NCBI GenBank assembly: GCA_006176705.1
Contig: QRFJ01004276.1
Location: 9,933-73,932 of the forward strand
Length of the DNA: 64,000 nt
From: Cocos nucifera
Taxonomy: Eukaryota; Streptophyta; Magnoliopsida; Arecales; Arecaceae
Direction of reading: 5' to 3'
Shown: in pieces, positions 34,861 through 45,603 of the stretch
Position numbering within the stretch: the stretch's first letter is position 1
Layout of the letters: every line of letters begins with the position of its first letter
Translations under genes and position numbers: made by a program
The notes under the pieces: model-generated
Told to the model about the DNA's origin: nothing
What the model saw: only the letters and a program-made list of their open reading frames with translations
Databases searched by the model: none

Positions 34861-34865
34861 ATATC

Positions 34866-35690
34866 CTGGACACCCATAAACTGACCGGACCCAATTACAA
34901 AGATTGGCTCCAAAACTTCAAAATTATTTTAGGTTCTAAATAGTTGACTCATGTATTGGACCAGGATTTCTCCACCTTACCAGCTCGTCCGTCCACTGAA
35001 CAGAGAGCATCTCTTGACAAATGGATGGATGAAGATAACGAGACCAAATACTACATGTTGGGCTCGATGTCTGATGAGCTTCAGCATCAACATGAAGATA
35101 TCAAGACTATCCGCCAAATATTGGCTCATTTACAAGAGTTGTTTGATGAATAGAGTCGCGTAGCCAAATATTAGATCACTAAATGATTATTTAAGGTTAA
35201 AATGCATGATGGGCAATTAGTCTAAGATCATTATCTGATGATGATCAAGAACTTAGAAGAGCTTGAGAAACTCAGAATAAAGTTAGATCAGGATCTACAG
35301 AATGATATAATTCTGCAATCCTTGACTGATGCGTATGGGCAGTTCATTATGAATTATCATATACATAAACTTTAGAATACTCTGACCAAGCTTAAGAATA
35401 AGCTGGTTACTACTGAGCTTTCTATGAAAGGTTCTAAAAGCTCAGTACTTGCTATGGAATGGATTTTTTTTAAAAAATTTTTTTTTTAAAAAAGAAAAAG
35501 TCTATGAAAAAATAGAAGGTGGAAGGAGGAAAGAAAAAGAAGACAGAGCTGAAGAAGATGACCGCTAATAAAGAAAAGTATTTCCATTGTAATATTGATA
35601 GCCACTAGAAGCAGAACTGTCGTACATATCTGGCCACTCTGAAGAATAAGAAGGAGACAGGTCCTTTTGGAGATATGCTTGTTATTGAAT
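34866..35690 (+). pseudogene. Copia B gag pseudogene
   Basis: Collinear with the gag of A. The N-terminal part is better kept: 34944-35153 reads DQDFSTLPARPSTEQRASLD, DEDNETKYYMLGSMSDELQH, QHEDIKTIRQILAHLQELFD before a TAG. Downstream pieces include DAYGQFIMNYH-like text near 35330 and a Lys-rich region broken by a T/A run at 35464-35490. The zinc knuckle relic is YFHCNIDSHxKQNC with a stop in place of the usual Trp. Encodes the capsid and nucleocapsid in the family; not translatable here. Confidence 0.82.
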
Positions 35691-37200
35691 CTAATCTTAT
35701 AGTTTCTTCTGCATCCAGTTGGATGCTTGACTCTAGTTCTAGTGTTCATTTGTGCACTTCCATGTAGGGTCTTGAGGATAGTAGGAGGCTGAGGGATGGT
35801 GAGATGATCCTACGCATAAAAAATGGAGCAAGAATTGCTGCTGTGGCCGTAGGAACCTATCCTCTTCGACTATCATCTGGCTTAGATTTAGTACTTAAGG
35901 ATTGTTATTATGTTCCTGCTACAAGCAGAAATTGGATTTCTATTTCATGTTTAGCACAAGAAGGCTATTTAATTAGTTTTCTTAAGGATCATTGCAATAT
36001 TCTTTATGAAAGAAATAAAATTGCAAGTGGTTTTCTCATTAATGATCTCTATCAGTTACATATTGATGTATTTGTCTTTAATATCAAGAAAAATGTGAAT
36101 GCCATAAGATCAAAATGATCCAGAAATAGTCCAAACAATAGGTATCTATGGCACCTAAGGCTAGATCATATAGCAGAAGATAGGGTTAACAAATTGAAGA
36201 AAGTCGAGGTATTGAGTCCATTGACTTTTGAGTCATATTCAATTTATGAATCATGTTTTTATGGCAAAATGACTACGCTCCTTTTTGTAGGACATGGGAA
36301 AAGGACCATGGAACTACTTGCCCTAGTACATACTGATGTGTGCGGCCCATTTGATGTGCCGACTAGAGGCAACTTTGACTACTTCATAACCTTTATCGAT
36401 GATTTATCTTGGTATGGGTATGTGTATCTTATGAGACACAAGTCTGAAGCCTTTGAAAAGTTCAAGAAATTCAGACATGAAGTTAAAAAGTAAACTAAAA
36501 AGTTCATTAAGACTCTTTGTTTAGATCGAGGAGGTGAATACCTTAGTCAAAAATTTCTGAACTATCTCAAGCAAAATGGCATAGTTTCTTAATGGACTCC
36601 ACCTAAAATATCTCAACTCAACGAAATTTTAGAATGGAGGAACCAGACCCTATTAGATATGGTTTGATCAATGATGAGCTTCACAGACCTTCCTGATTTT
36701 TTTTGGGGACATAGTCTGTTAACTGCTATATATTTACTGAATAGGATTCCCTCTAAAACTATTCCTACCATACCGTATGAGATATGGTATGGTAAAAAAT
36801 TAAGTCTGAGTTATCTCAGAATTTGAGATTGTTCGGCTCATGTCAAAAGACAACAAGTAGACAAGTTAGACTATAGATCCTTTAGAGCTCGATTTATAGG
36901 ATATCCTAAAGGGTCATTAGGATATTATTTCTACATTCTAGAAGATCACAATGTGATTGTGAGTCAGCATGCCATTTTTCTTAAAAAATAGTTTATTCAA
37001 GATGGTGGCATTAGAAAGCAGATCAAACTCGAGGAGAAAGTCTCACAAGAGCAACGAGCTAAGGATCCTATGGAACCAAATCAAGTTAAGTGAATACAAT
37101 CACTACCTCCTCCACCTCATAGATCAAAAAGAATTTTTCATCTCTCTGAGAGATACTTAGGTACTATTTTAGAGAAAGTAGAAAAAATATTTCTCGTAGG
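35691..37200 (+). pseudogene. Copia B protease and integrase pseudogene
   Basis: Protease active-site motif is DSSSSVHLC, so the catalytic triad Gly of DSG is Ser. GAG-pre-integrase: YLWHLRLDHIAEDRVNKLKK. Integrase core: ALVHTDVCGPFDVPTRGNFD (first Asp), LDRGGEYLS (second Asp), and PQLNEILEWRNQTL, where the Glu is kept (A has Lys). Further text matches A through FFWGHSLLTAIYLLNRIPSK and YRSFRARFIGYPKGSLGYYF. Stops at 36115-36117 and 36493-36495 and others. Ends near the SQHAIFLKK region at 36990. Confidence 0.85.
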
Positions 37201-37229
37201 TAATGGGGTTCATGGTGATGATCCCAAAA

Positions 37230-38789
37230 CCTATGACGGACGATATCGAATATCGACTTCGAGAAATTGTTAGAGGCAATAAAGTCAGAAATTGACTCGA
37301 TGCACTCAAATCAAGTCTGAACCTTGGTAGATCCACCTAAAGGTATAGTATCTATTGGGTGTAAATGGATCTACAAGAGAAAGATTGGTGCAGATGGGAA
37401 TATGAAGATATTCAAAGCTAGATTTGTGGCAAAAGGGTATAGTTAGCATGAAGGCACTGACTATTAGGATATCTTTTCGTCAGTAGCTATGCTAAAATTC
37501 ATCCGTACATTGTTTGCTGTTGTAGCCTATTTCGATTATAAAATATAACAAATGGACGTAAAAATAACATTCTTAAATGGATATCTTACGAAAAATATCT
37601 ATATGGAATAGCCACTAGGTTTCACATCCAGTGATGTTGATCACAAAGTATGCAAGCTGCAAAGATCTATATATGGACTTAAGCAAGCATCTCGAGTTAG
37701 AATACTCATTTTAATGACGTGATCAAATTATTTGGTTTCATCAAGAATGAGAAGAAACCATATGTTTTCAAAAGGATCAATGGGAGCGCTATTATCTTCC
37801 TCGTACTGTACGTGGATGATATCTTCCTTATTGGAAATGATATTCCCATATTGACCATAGTTAAAATATGGTTATCTAAAGAATTCTCCATGAAAAACCT
37901 AGGAGAAGTATCATTCATTCTAGAAATTAAGGTCTATAGAGATAGACCGAATAGGATGCTAGGTCTTTCATAGAAGATGTACACAGAAAAAGTGTTAAAG
38001 TGGTTTAGCATGGAAAACTCCAAGAGGAGATTGGTACCCTTCAGACATAGCATTCATCTCTCCAAGAAAATGTGTCCCAACACGTCTGAGGAGATTGAAT
38101 GCATGAGCAAGATCCCTTATGCTTCAGCAATAGGGAGCCTCATGTATGCCATGTTATATACACAACCTGATATAGCCCATGCTGTGAGTATCATGAGCAG
38201 ATATCAATCGAATCTAGGTGAAGAATACTGGACTTTGGTGAAATATATCCTTAAGTACTTAAGAAGAACTAAGAATATGTTGTTGGTTTTTGGTAATGGA
38301 GAACTCCAAGTCTAGGGATATACAAACTCAGATTTTATATCCGATATAGATGATCAAAAATCAACATCTGAAAGTCTGTTTATGTGTAATAGTGGTGCTA
38401 TCAGTTGAAATAGTTTTAAGCAGACAGTAATAGTAGATTCTACCATGGAAGCAGAGTACATCGCTGCATCAGAAGCTACGAACGAGACATTCTAGTATAA
38501 GAAGTTCACTGTAGAGATCGGAATGATGCCCTTGGATGCCATTTCTCTATACTGTGATAATAATGACTTCATAGCCCTAACTAAGGAGCTGAGGTCTCAC
38601 CAAAAATTCAAGCACATCGAGCGGCGATACCATCTCATCCACGATTACCTCAAGAAAGGTTACGTTGAGGTCAAGAGAGTCGACTCCGCAGACAATGCGA
38701 CTGACCCACTCATAAAGCCATTGGGCCAGCAGAAGATCAAAGCCCACCTTGAGAAGATGGGACTTAGATTTATAGCAACTTGGCTTTAG
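37230..38789 (+). pseudogene. Copia B reverse transcriptase and RNase H pseudogene
   Basis: RT motifs in order: WIYKRKIGADGN, FKARFVAKGYS, QMDVKITFLNGYLTKNIYM, RSIYGLKQASR, and the catalytic LYVDDIFLIGND (37806-37841). Then the connection: KIPYASAIGSLMYAMLYTQP. RNase H: EAEYIAASEATNETF-stop-YKK, then ISLYCDNNDFIALTKELRSH, HIERRYHLIHDYLKKGYVEV, LEKMGLRFIATWL and a stop at 38787-38789. Stops appear at the same type of site as in A (TAG for Gln, TAG/TGA for Trp), but most individual stops differ between A and B, so they arose after the copies parted. Confidence 0.87.
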
Positions 38790-38790
38790 G

Positions 38791-38803
38791 TCAAGTGGGA
38801 GTT
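38791..38803 (+). other. Polypurine tract of Copia B
   Basis: TCAAGTGGGAGTT directly before the 3' LTR; primes plus-strand DNA synthesis in the family. Confidence 0.85.
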
Positions 38804-41093
38804 TGTTAGATATGTGTGCCCTTGAAGCCAGATTGGCTGACACTTGTAATACACTTCTAAGGGCAAAATTATAATTTTAATTATAAATAATAAAATGATT
38901 TATTTTCTATCATAATGTGTATTTGAAAGTGTTTGTGACACATCCCTTGAGTTAATGGCAATGATAGTTCATTTTTTCAAGAGTTGAAAATTTAAGACAT
39001 GAATTTTCATTATTAACTCATAAAATGCTTCAGACCGTAGGATCATCATGAAGATGGTGATTGATCCAAAAGATTGGTGTACGATCGCTTCTTTAGGATA
39101 GATGAGTCTCGAGTCTATGGTGTAGAGACATCGGAGCGAGAGTATAGGTACTCGTTAGAGAACGAGGGCACTGAGCATGACCACCTCAAGCAGTTATGAG
39201 AAAGTCTACCTTCTCGTTGATGATTGGCTCAAAGCTATGGTAGTATGTCTGGTTCTTTGACCTGAGGTGCATTGGTGGTTCACCTTGAGAGTGTTATAGT
39301 TTGACTATACCATAACTCGATCTCCTAGCCATTCGAAATCCTGAGGTGTATGTTGGCTATAGCATGTTCATTATAGGAATTAGATTGCACCAATAAGGGA
39401 TCTATCTACCTCGGTAGATGAGGAGTAGCCTTATGATGATCATGAGAATCAAGTCCATAAGCCCATGGCCATGATAGAGTGAAATAATAGAAAGAGTTTC
39501 TATTAGGGTTTTCACATTGGACTTGAATCGAATAATTAATTCATATGATAGATATTAGGGTTTGACGAGATCACCTTAACCCTAATCCGGTCAGGGCTCA
39601 AGATAGAGGAACTTAATCACATAGAAAACTACATCGAGAGGTTCACTTTCAATTCTGATGGGTTGCCACCATATGCTGCTGGGTGTCACTGGTGGATTTT
39701 GAGAGCAATTAGAATGATTTGGATGATCGATCATACTAGTTGTCTGAATCAGAAAAGTTCTGATCCATCAGAAGATGTTTTGATGATGTGGATGATAGAG
39801 ATCACGACATATTCTATTACCATACAGAACTAAACCTAACTAGATCACATAAATAAGAGTTTGGATCTGGATATCATCAATTGGATTAACCCAGTTCAAT
39901 TGATTTGAATAAGATTCAATTAGTTTCAAGAAAATTATGCTAGCACACGATTGAGCCTAATGTTCTCCTTTTACAATCATTAAAACTTATCTCGACTAGC
40001 CAAATATGTTTGGACTCACTCAGGAACCTTTACTTGGTCTGACTAGGGCTTGTTCATATTAGAAAAGGGTTATTTTAATTTATGAAATAAATTTGAGACA
40101 ATACCTACCATTTTTCGTCAGCTGTTAAATCTTATCTTTGGACTTTGGTCAAATATTGACCTTTGACACTTAGATATCTGCCCATGTGTCATGCACCCAT
40201 AGGAGAGAATCTGGGGTCTTGTCCTCCTACTAAAAAGTAGATAGGCAAGGGGCGCACACCTAGGGAGGCATGCATCCCATGAGGATAAGATTTGGAGTCC
40301 CATATAGATGAGACTCCAGTTGCTTCAGAAAATCAAACTAGATGGCGCCAAGAAGACTTGTTTGACCCAGTCTTGGTGCCATCTAAGGAGAGTTTTGAGG
40401 GACTCTAATCTAATTAGATTAGATGATGTCATCCCATCAATCAGATTTAGATCTGATTGCATAAAGGATCATGATTGGCCCGGATGATGTGGCACTGTAT
40501 GGCACAGCAGGATCTATATAAATCTTGTCTGTGCCTAGCATTAGAGCTTCTGCCTTTAGCCCATGCCATAAAGCTTTTCTTCCTTCTTCTCCATGCCACC
40601 CTCTGATCCTTTCTCTCCTCTCAATGCCTAAGAGGTTTTGGGCATGAGTTAAGCGCGATCCAAGCAAGTGAAAGGCGATAGGAAAAGAAGAAAGCAGCAC
40701 TGCTGCAAGAGACAACGGTTGTTCTTCAAAAGAGTTTTTGAAGACCTTCAAGGTCAGATCTAGATCTAATTTTTGGAGGATTGATTGAGAAGAAGAAAAT
40801 CTCTAGATCCTGCTCGAGTGGATACCGATAGAGGCCAGGCGCTTGCATGGCTACATCTAGAACCTCCAGTAAACATAGGGATCATCACATGGTAATTGAA
40901 TTACCCAAAATAAAGGTATAATTAAATTATATTTAATTTAATTTTTATTTTATTTTATTTTATTAGATCAATAGGATCATATCTGAAGAGTCTCAGATCT
41001 TATTAGGATCTTAGAGAAAAATTTTTGAAATATTTCTCTTGATCCAATCAGATTTGAACGAACCTGACCTAGGAAACAAAGTTTTTTCCTTCA
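38804..41093 (+). repeat. Copia B 3' LTR
   Basis: 2290 bp, TGTTAG...CCTTCA, TATATAAAT at 40515. Confidence 0.93.
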
Positions 41094-41361
41094 ATCGGGA
41101 CATAACCAAGATCACCCATTCAAAGTTAATTGTTATCTGTTATGACTTAGAAAAATTTCTAAAAAGAAGTTACAATGCATTATGGCAAGTCGCATTAGAT
41201 TAGAAAAATCTTACAACATACATACATGAATAGTAATGAGAAAAAGAGATCTCCATTTTATTGTAAAAGAAGTCTTTACAAAGAAAGTTTGAACTAGACT
41301 GACACAAAATATTACAAAGATCAAAAGGATGAGAAAAGGAGTACAAAATTTAGGCATTTGG

Positions 41362-43741
41362 CTAAGGAGCTTTCCTAGAAGCAACTGCTAGATCATCCTT
41401 TAATAAAATGACCTCGATAGCTGGAACCTTAGTAGGTGCAAGAGTAGGAGCTGGAACCTCAGTAGGAGTAGATGGTAGGGCTTTGATGGGGGTTGGAGCC
41501 TCAATTTTGGAGGAGAGCTGGACAGCGGGCACCTTGGGGATAGGTTGGGGCACTTCTGCAGGAGAACTCATGTTCGACATCGATTGAGCATTTGCCTCCG
41601 ATGCCAGAACAAGACTAGCCTCCTAGGTAATGCCGCTCAAATCTAAGTTGGGAAAGAGTTTCCTAATCGGACTCCTATAGTTGTTGAACCCAGAGTCAAA
41701 GGCCTCCCCTGAAGCTTCTATGACCTCCTTCTCGAAAGCTTCGAAGGATTTGTAATCCTCCATGGCCCAAGCAACAATGGATTTCTAATGATCTAGATCT
41801 CTCTAGTACACAAGAAGGACCTTATCACGGGCGGCCAATGTATCATCCCAAGCTAACACTATCTCCTATAGCTTCTTAACTTTGGTCTCCAGCTCAAAGG
41901 TCTTGTAGACCTCCTGTTGCAGCTCTAGCAGCCTTTCCTCTCCCTCGTTGGCCTTCCTTTGGAGGTCCAACAAGACCTTATTCTTTTTCTTTATTTCAGC
42001 AAGCTTTTTTTGAAGTTGCTTTTTCAGCCCCTCAGTGAGCTTCGCCTCCTTGGCGGCTTTGTCCTCCACTGCCTTTTGGCAACTCTTCATGGATTGCAGT
42101 CCTTCTTCCAAGGACTTCTTATTTTTGGCCAACCACTCCATATGTTCAACAAACAACCTAAAATATGAAGCAACCTGACAAAAGAAAAAAGAAAAGTAAC
42201 ATTAGGTCAGTAGATAATTGACATAAAAAAAAAAGAAGAAAAAAGAAAAGAAGAAGAATTTTCTTACATCCAAGATACTGCTGAAATCGTGGTTGAGCAG
42301 CCATCTAGCCCAAGATCTCTTCTGTGGGCATGTAGATCCCGCTAGGGCATCACGGCATACAACAAATCCTTACCGAGAGTTGCCATGTCTTGCATGGAAG
42401 CTTGGGCAAGGTCGATCTGCTCGGTAGAGCTTGATGGCAAGTCGACCAATGGAGCTTTCGATCCTCCGGAGGGCCAAGCTAGTTGAGTAGATGTCAAGGT
42501 TGGCATAGCTAGTGGACTAGGCCTTGACGGTGCAGTGGTAGAACTCGACCTTGAGCGGGTCACTGGCTCCTTAAGAGATGGACAGACCACCCCGGTGGAC
42601 TGTCATTGTCCCTCGGATATCGAAGAAGATGTTGGTGAGAGGAGGGCACAGACGGGCGCCATATTAATGACTAACGCCCCCACAGTGGATGGCACAAGTT
42701 GAGAAGGAGACAATCTAGAGATGGGAGCATCCTTCCTCTTTCCCTTCTTCGTTGGTGGAGGGTCAAAAGACTTTGCCTTTCTCTTTCCCTTCTCTGCCAG
42801 TCTCCTAGGATTGAATCTCATGAGTGCTTCCATAGCCAAAAGAAGTACAATGGTCAGGCAAACATCAACAACAATGAAATTTAGAAAAAAATTGGGATGA
42901 CAGACTTTCCCTAGAGGGAAACGTGATCGATGCTAGAGTCGAACAGTGATTGATCTGTCATCAGTTGGTTGAGCTTATGCACCTTCATACCTAGTAGCTC
43001 TTCGAAGGCCTCTTGTCCTCAGGAAGAATAGTCTTATGGGAGTTCCAACTGAATCGGAGTTTGCCCCAGCCAATTTTGAAATCAGAGTATCGGAGGAAAT
43101 AAAGAAAAAATAACTTTTCTAGTCTTGGATGGAGGAAGGAAGAGCAGGACTAAATTTACAGTTAGGTCGGGGTGAGAAGTACCACCAACCTTTTTCTATA
43201 GGGTGTTTCTTCAAAACAAAAAATGCTCTAAAAGGAGAAGTCCTAAGCTCTATAGCAGCAAAGCTACAATAAATGATGAAAACTAAGATGATCCTAATAG
43301 CATTTGGAGTGACTTGGGTTGGTTGCAAGCCATAGAAATTTAAGACATTATAAATAAAGGGGTGCAAAGGAAAGCACAACCCAGATAGAAGTGACTCATT
43401 ATAGAAGGGTATACAACCTTCAAGAGACTATGTAACCCGATCACCCGAGTTGGGAGCTATGAGTTGAAAGTTCTCAGGAATAAAATACTTCTCCTTAAGC
43501 CTTTTCAGGTTGGTATCTATCAGAATTGAAGGCTCAGTATCCAGACCAAAATAATCCAAAAATCTCCTTACTAGGACTCTAAACCATCATGGTCGGAAGT
43601 GCTGGCCTCAACAGCTGCCTAAGATGGATTACCCGCCTCAATGGCCAGTCGGCCAAGTTGGATGGTCCAGATGTCATGGCCATCCTAGATTATCTCCCCT
43701 CTCCTACCACCACCAAAAGAGGTACTCTCTTGGGAAGACAT
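41362..43741 (-). pseudogene. Antisense ORF of Tat-1 (plant 'gypsy-type transposon' protein)
   Basis: Minus-strand coding relic between Copia B and the 3' LTR of Tat-1. Start ATG at 43741-43739 (MSSQESTSFGGGRRGEII). It continues, with a frame change near 43570, as VRRFLDYFGLDTEPSIL, EKYFIPENFQLIAPNSGDRV, then the most conserved part LCFPLHPFIYNVLNFYGLQP, TQVTPNAIRIILVFIIYC and GWWYFSP (43379-43119). That is the signature of the Pfam family named putative gypsy type transposon (Transposase_28). Then a basic region (RLAEKGKRKAK, 42839-42603), a Ser/Pro-rich part, a coiled coil (42156-41866, LTEGLKKQLQKKLAEIKKKN), the KLFPNLDLSGI motif near 41650, and a Pro/Ala/Thr-rich tail (41580-41362). At least five stops or frameshifts. 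Function in the family is unknown. Confidence 0.82.
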
Positions 43742-44466
43742 GATTAAGAAAAGGAACAACAAAGGAATTGAAAGGGCACTAAGAAGAAGAAAAAATAGCA
43801 GAAGTTAGAATGAAGGAAGAAATCCTGAGAAAAGGAATCCGAAGCTTAAGAAGGGAAGAAGGAAGTCTACCTAAGGAAAAGGAAGCCTCCTTTGGGAACT
43901 TTGGTAGCCCTCCTTAAGCTCCGACGATCATTGGAATTGCCTTCTTCTCTGACTGTCTAGATGTGTGGAAGCTTCTAAAATCCTGGCAACAGAACCTCCA
44001 CTCCTAAAATAAAATAGCAAAGTGACAGTGGAAGGAGTAGATACCATATATATAAGGAGAGGCAACGGCCCAGATTAATCTGCTCATCGTTGGATATAAA
44101 CCACTTGTCAATCATCTAGAGAGACTGTGGAAAGGCCATTTCAGCGCACCCGATCTGATTAAGCCATGTAAGCTTAATCTATGTGGTGATTTAACTGATC
44201 AATAAAAAAGTGACACGTGCCCCACTTCATCTAGGTCTTAGTAGAACAACTAATGATGATTTCGTGCTCCATCATGCTTTTTTAAATGCCAGGTATGATG
44301 GATATGGTGAAATCCCTCTGAACGAGATGGTATGTTGCTTTAAATAATTAAAAATTAATTTTGATGGCCGCACATCATTATTCTCAGTGGAAACAACCAA
44401 TCAATGTCTTTTAAAAATCTACTTTCCATGCTTGTTGTAGAAAAAGCTCTACTCCGAGCTCGGAAA
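43742..44466. other. Tat-1 region between antisense ORF and PPT
   Basis: No coding sequence recognised. It would hold the promoter of the antisense ORF; no TATA box could be fixed on the minus strand. Confidence 0.4.
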
Positions 44467-44481
44467 GTAGGGGGCAACTAT
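44467..44481 (+). other. Polypurine tract of Tat-1
   Basis: AGTAGGGGGCAACTA just before the 3' LTR start TGATACGG. Confidence 0.7.
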
Positions 44482-45525
44482 TGATACGGACAATCATCAC
44501 TAGCCATATAGCATCATCAAGGAGATCATTACTCTAGAAGACTGCTAAAAGGCAAAATAAATATTGACCCTAGGTCGGTAAAATACTAACCTAGAGCCCA
44601 GTCAAATCCATACTGCAACCAGACAGTGTGTTTGCCTAATCAAACTAGATTGGTAATCTACTGATGATAACAGCATTCAGATCGAATAATCACCATCCTC
44701 TATGATGTCCTAGCTTACTGAGAATTGAGGACAGTATTAAACCAACCTCTGTGTGACAACACAGACTCCGATCAGAACCTTGCCACTCTGAAAGCCAATT
44801 ACAGTCTTCCTCCCACTGTAGATCGGGGTAATACTAAGCTCCACCATAGTAATTCACCAGCATGGTCAAGAGATTAGTTTGTCATCGAATCCTCCATTCT
44901 TAAATCGATAAAACACCAATCTCACCCACAATGGGAGGCCATCTATGCTTATCATACCGAGATTGACAAAACACCGACCTCGCCACATAGTGGGATTGGT
45001 AAAAAAGTGATCTCGACATGATCCAAAAAACTAATTGACTCCTAATCGCTCTATAATCAAGCTACAGCTATCCTCCAGCTACATCATAGCTAATTACCAT
45101 CAAGGCAAATGGCCAATAGCTCCTATCCAGCTAATCTCTCTATTATAACTAACTAATAGCCTAACAAACTCTCTTAAAGCCTAAGCAAATTCTTCTATAA
45201 ATAAAGGGACAAGAAACCCTCCCGAAGGTAAGCATAAGATTTATAAAGTCAAAACTCTACTGAAATCCACTCTCGACTTTTTCACTGAAAGAAGATCAAA
45301 ATTTTTTTTTACTCAATCCCTCATTCTACCTTTCAATCTTTCATTTTCATTATCTATTGACAAGGCTTCAGTTGACTGAAGCATCGAAGGATTCTAAACC
45401 GGAGGGTACCTCATCAGTTTTTGAATATTTTCTTGCAGGTTGGCCTGAGACCTTTATCAACCCAATCCCAATCAGTACTCCAGTGCAAATTTTTTGGAAG
45501 AACCCTAAAGCCCTGCTCCAATAGG
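44482..45525 (+). repeat. Tat-1 3' LTR
   Basis: Collinear with 19902-20943, about 16% different over the first 160 bases by eye. TATAAATAA at 45196. The palindromes of the 5' copy are eroded here (for example ggtcggtaaaatactaacc at 44573). Confidence 0.82.
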
Positions 45526-45603
45526 TTCAGAGCATCTAAATCCAAAAATAAATACTAAACCCATGTCTCAAAATTTATAAATAATCAACTACAAGTTCAC
45601 GAT
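45526..45603. repeat. Left piece of an LTR-like remnant split by element D
   Basis: Short sequence that joins 52928 onward if D and one copy of its target duplication are removed. See 52928-54340. Confidence 0.45.

Larger units (their letters stand above)
30675..41093 (+). mobile_element. Copia LTR retrotransposon B, full length
   Basis: 10,419 bp, 5' LTR 30675-32954, 3' LTR 38804-41093, PBS, gag-PR-IN-RT-RH and PPT all present. The flanks are atcag (30670-30674) and atcgg (41094-41098), a 5-bp target duplication with one change. Same family as Copia A. It sits in Tat-1 between the tandem arrays and the antisense ORF. LTRs differ at 13 of the first 168 bases by eye, all transitions. Confidence 0.95.
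19902..45525 (+). mobile_element. Ty3/Gypsy Tat-lineage element Tat-1, with nested insertions
   Basis: LTRs at 19902-20943 and 44482-45525 enclose gag, PR, RT, RNase H, a second archaeal-type RNase H, IN and an antisense ORF. The dual RNase H and the minus-strand ORF between pol and the 3' LTR are hallmarks of the Tat group (Retand, RIRE2 and Ogre relatives). Removing TRG (3.5 kb) and Copia B (10.4 kb) leaves about 11.7 kb, normal for the group. LTRs differ at about 25 of the first 160 bases by eye, all transitions, so it is the older shell of the nest. I could not find a clear target duplication (left flank tttat). Confidence 0.88.
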
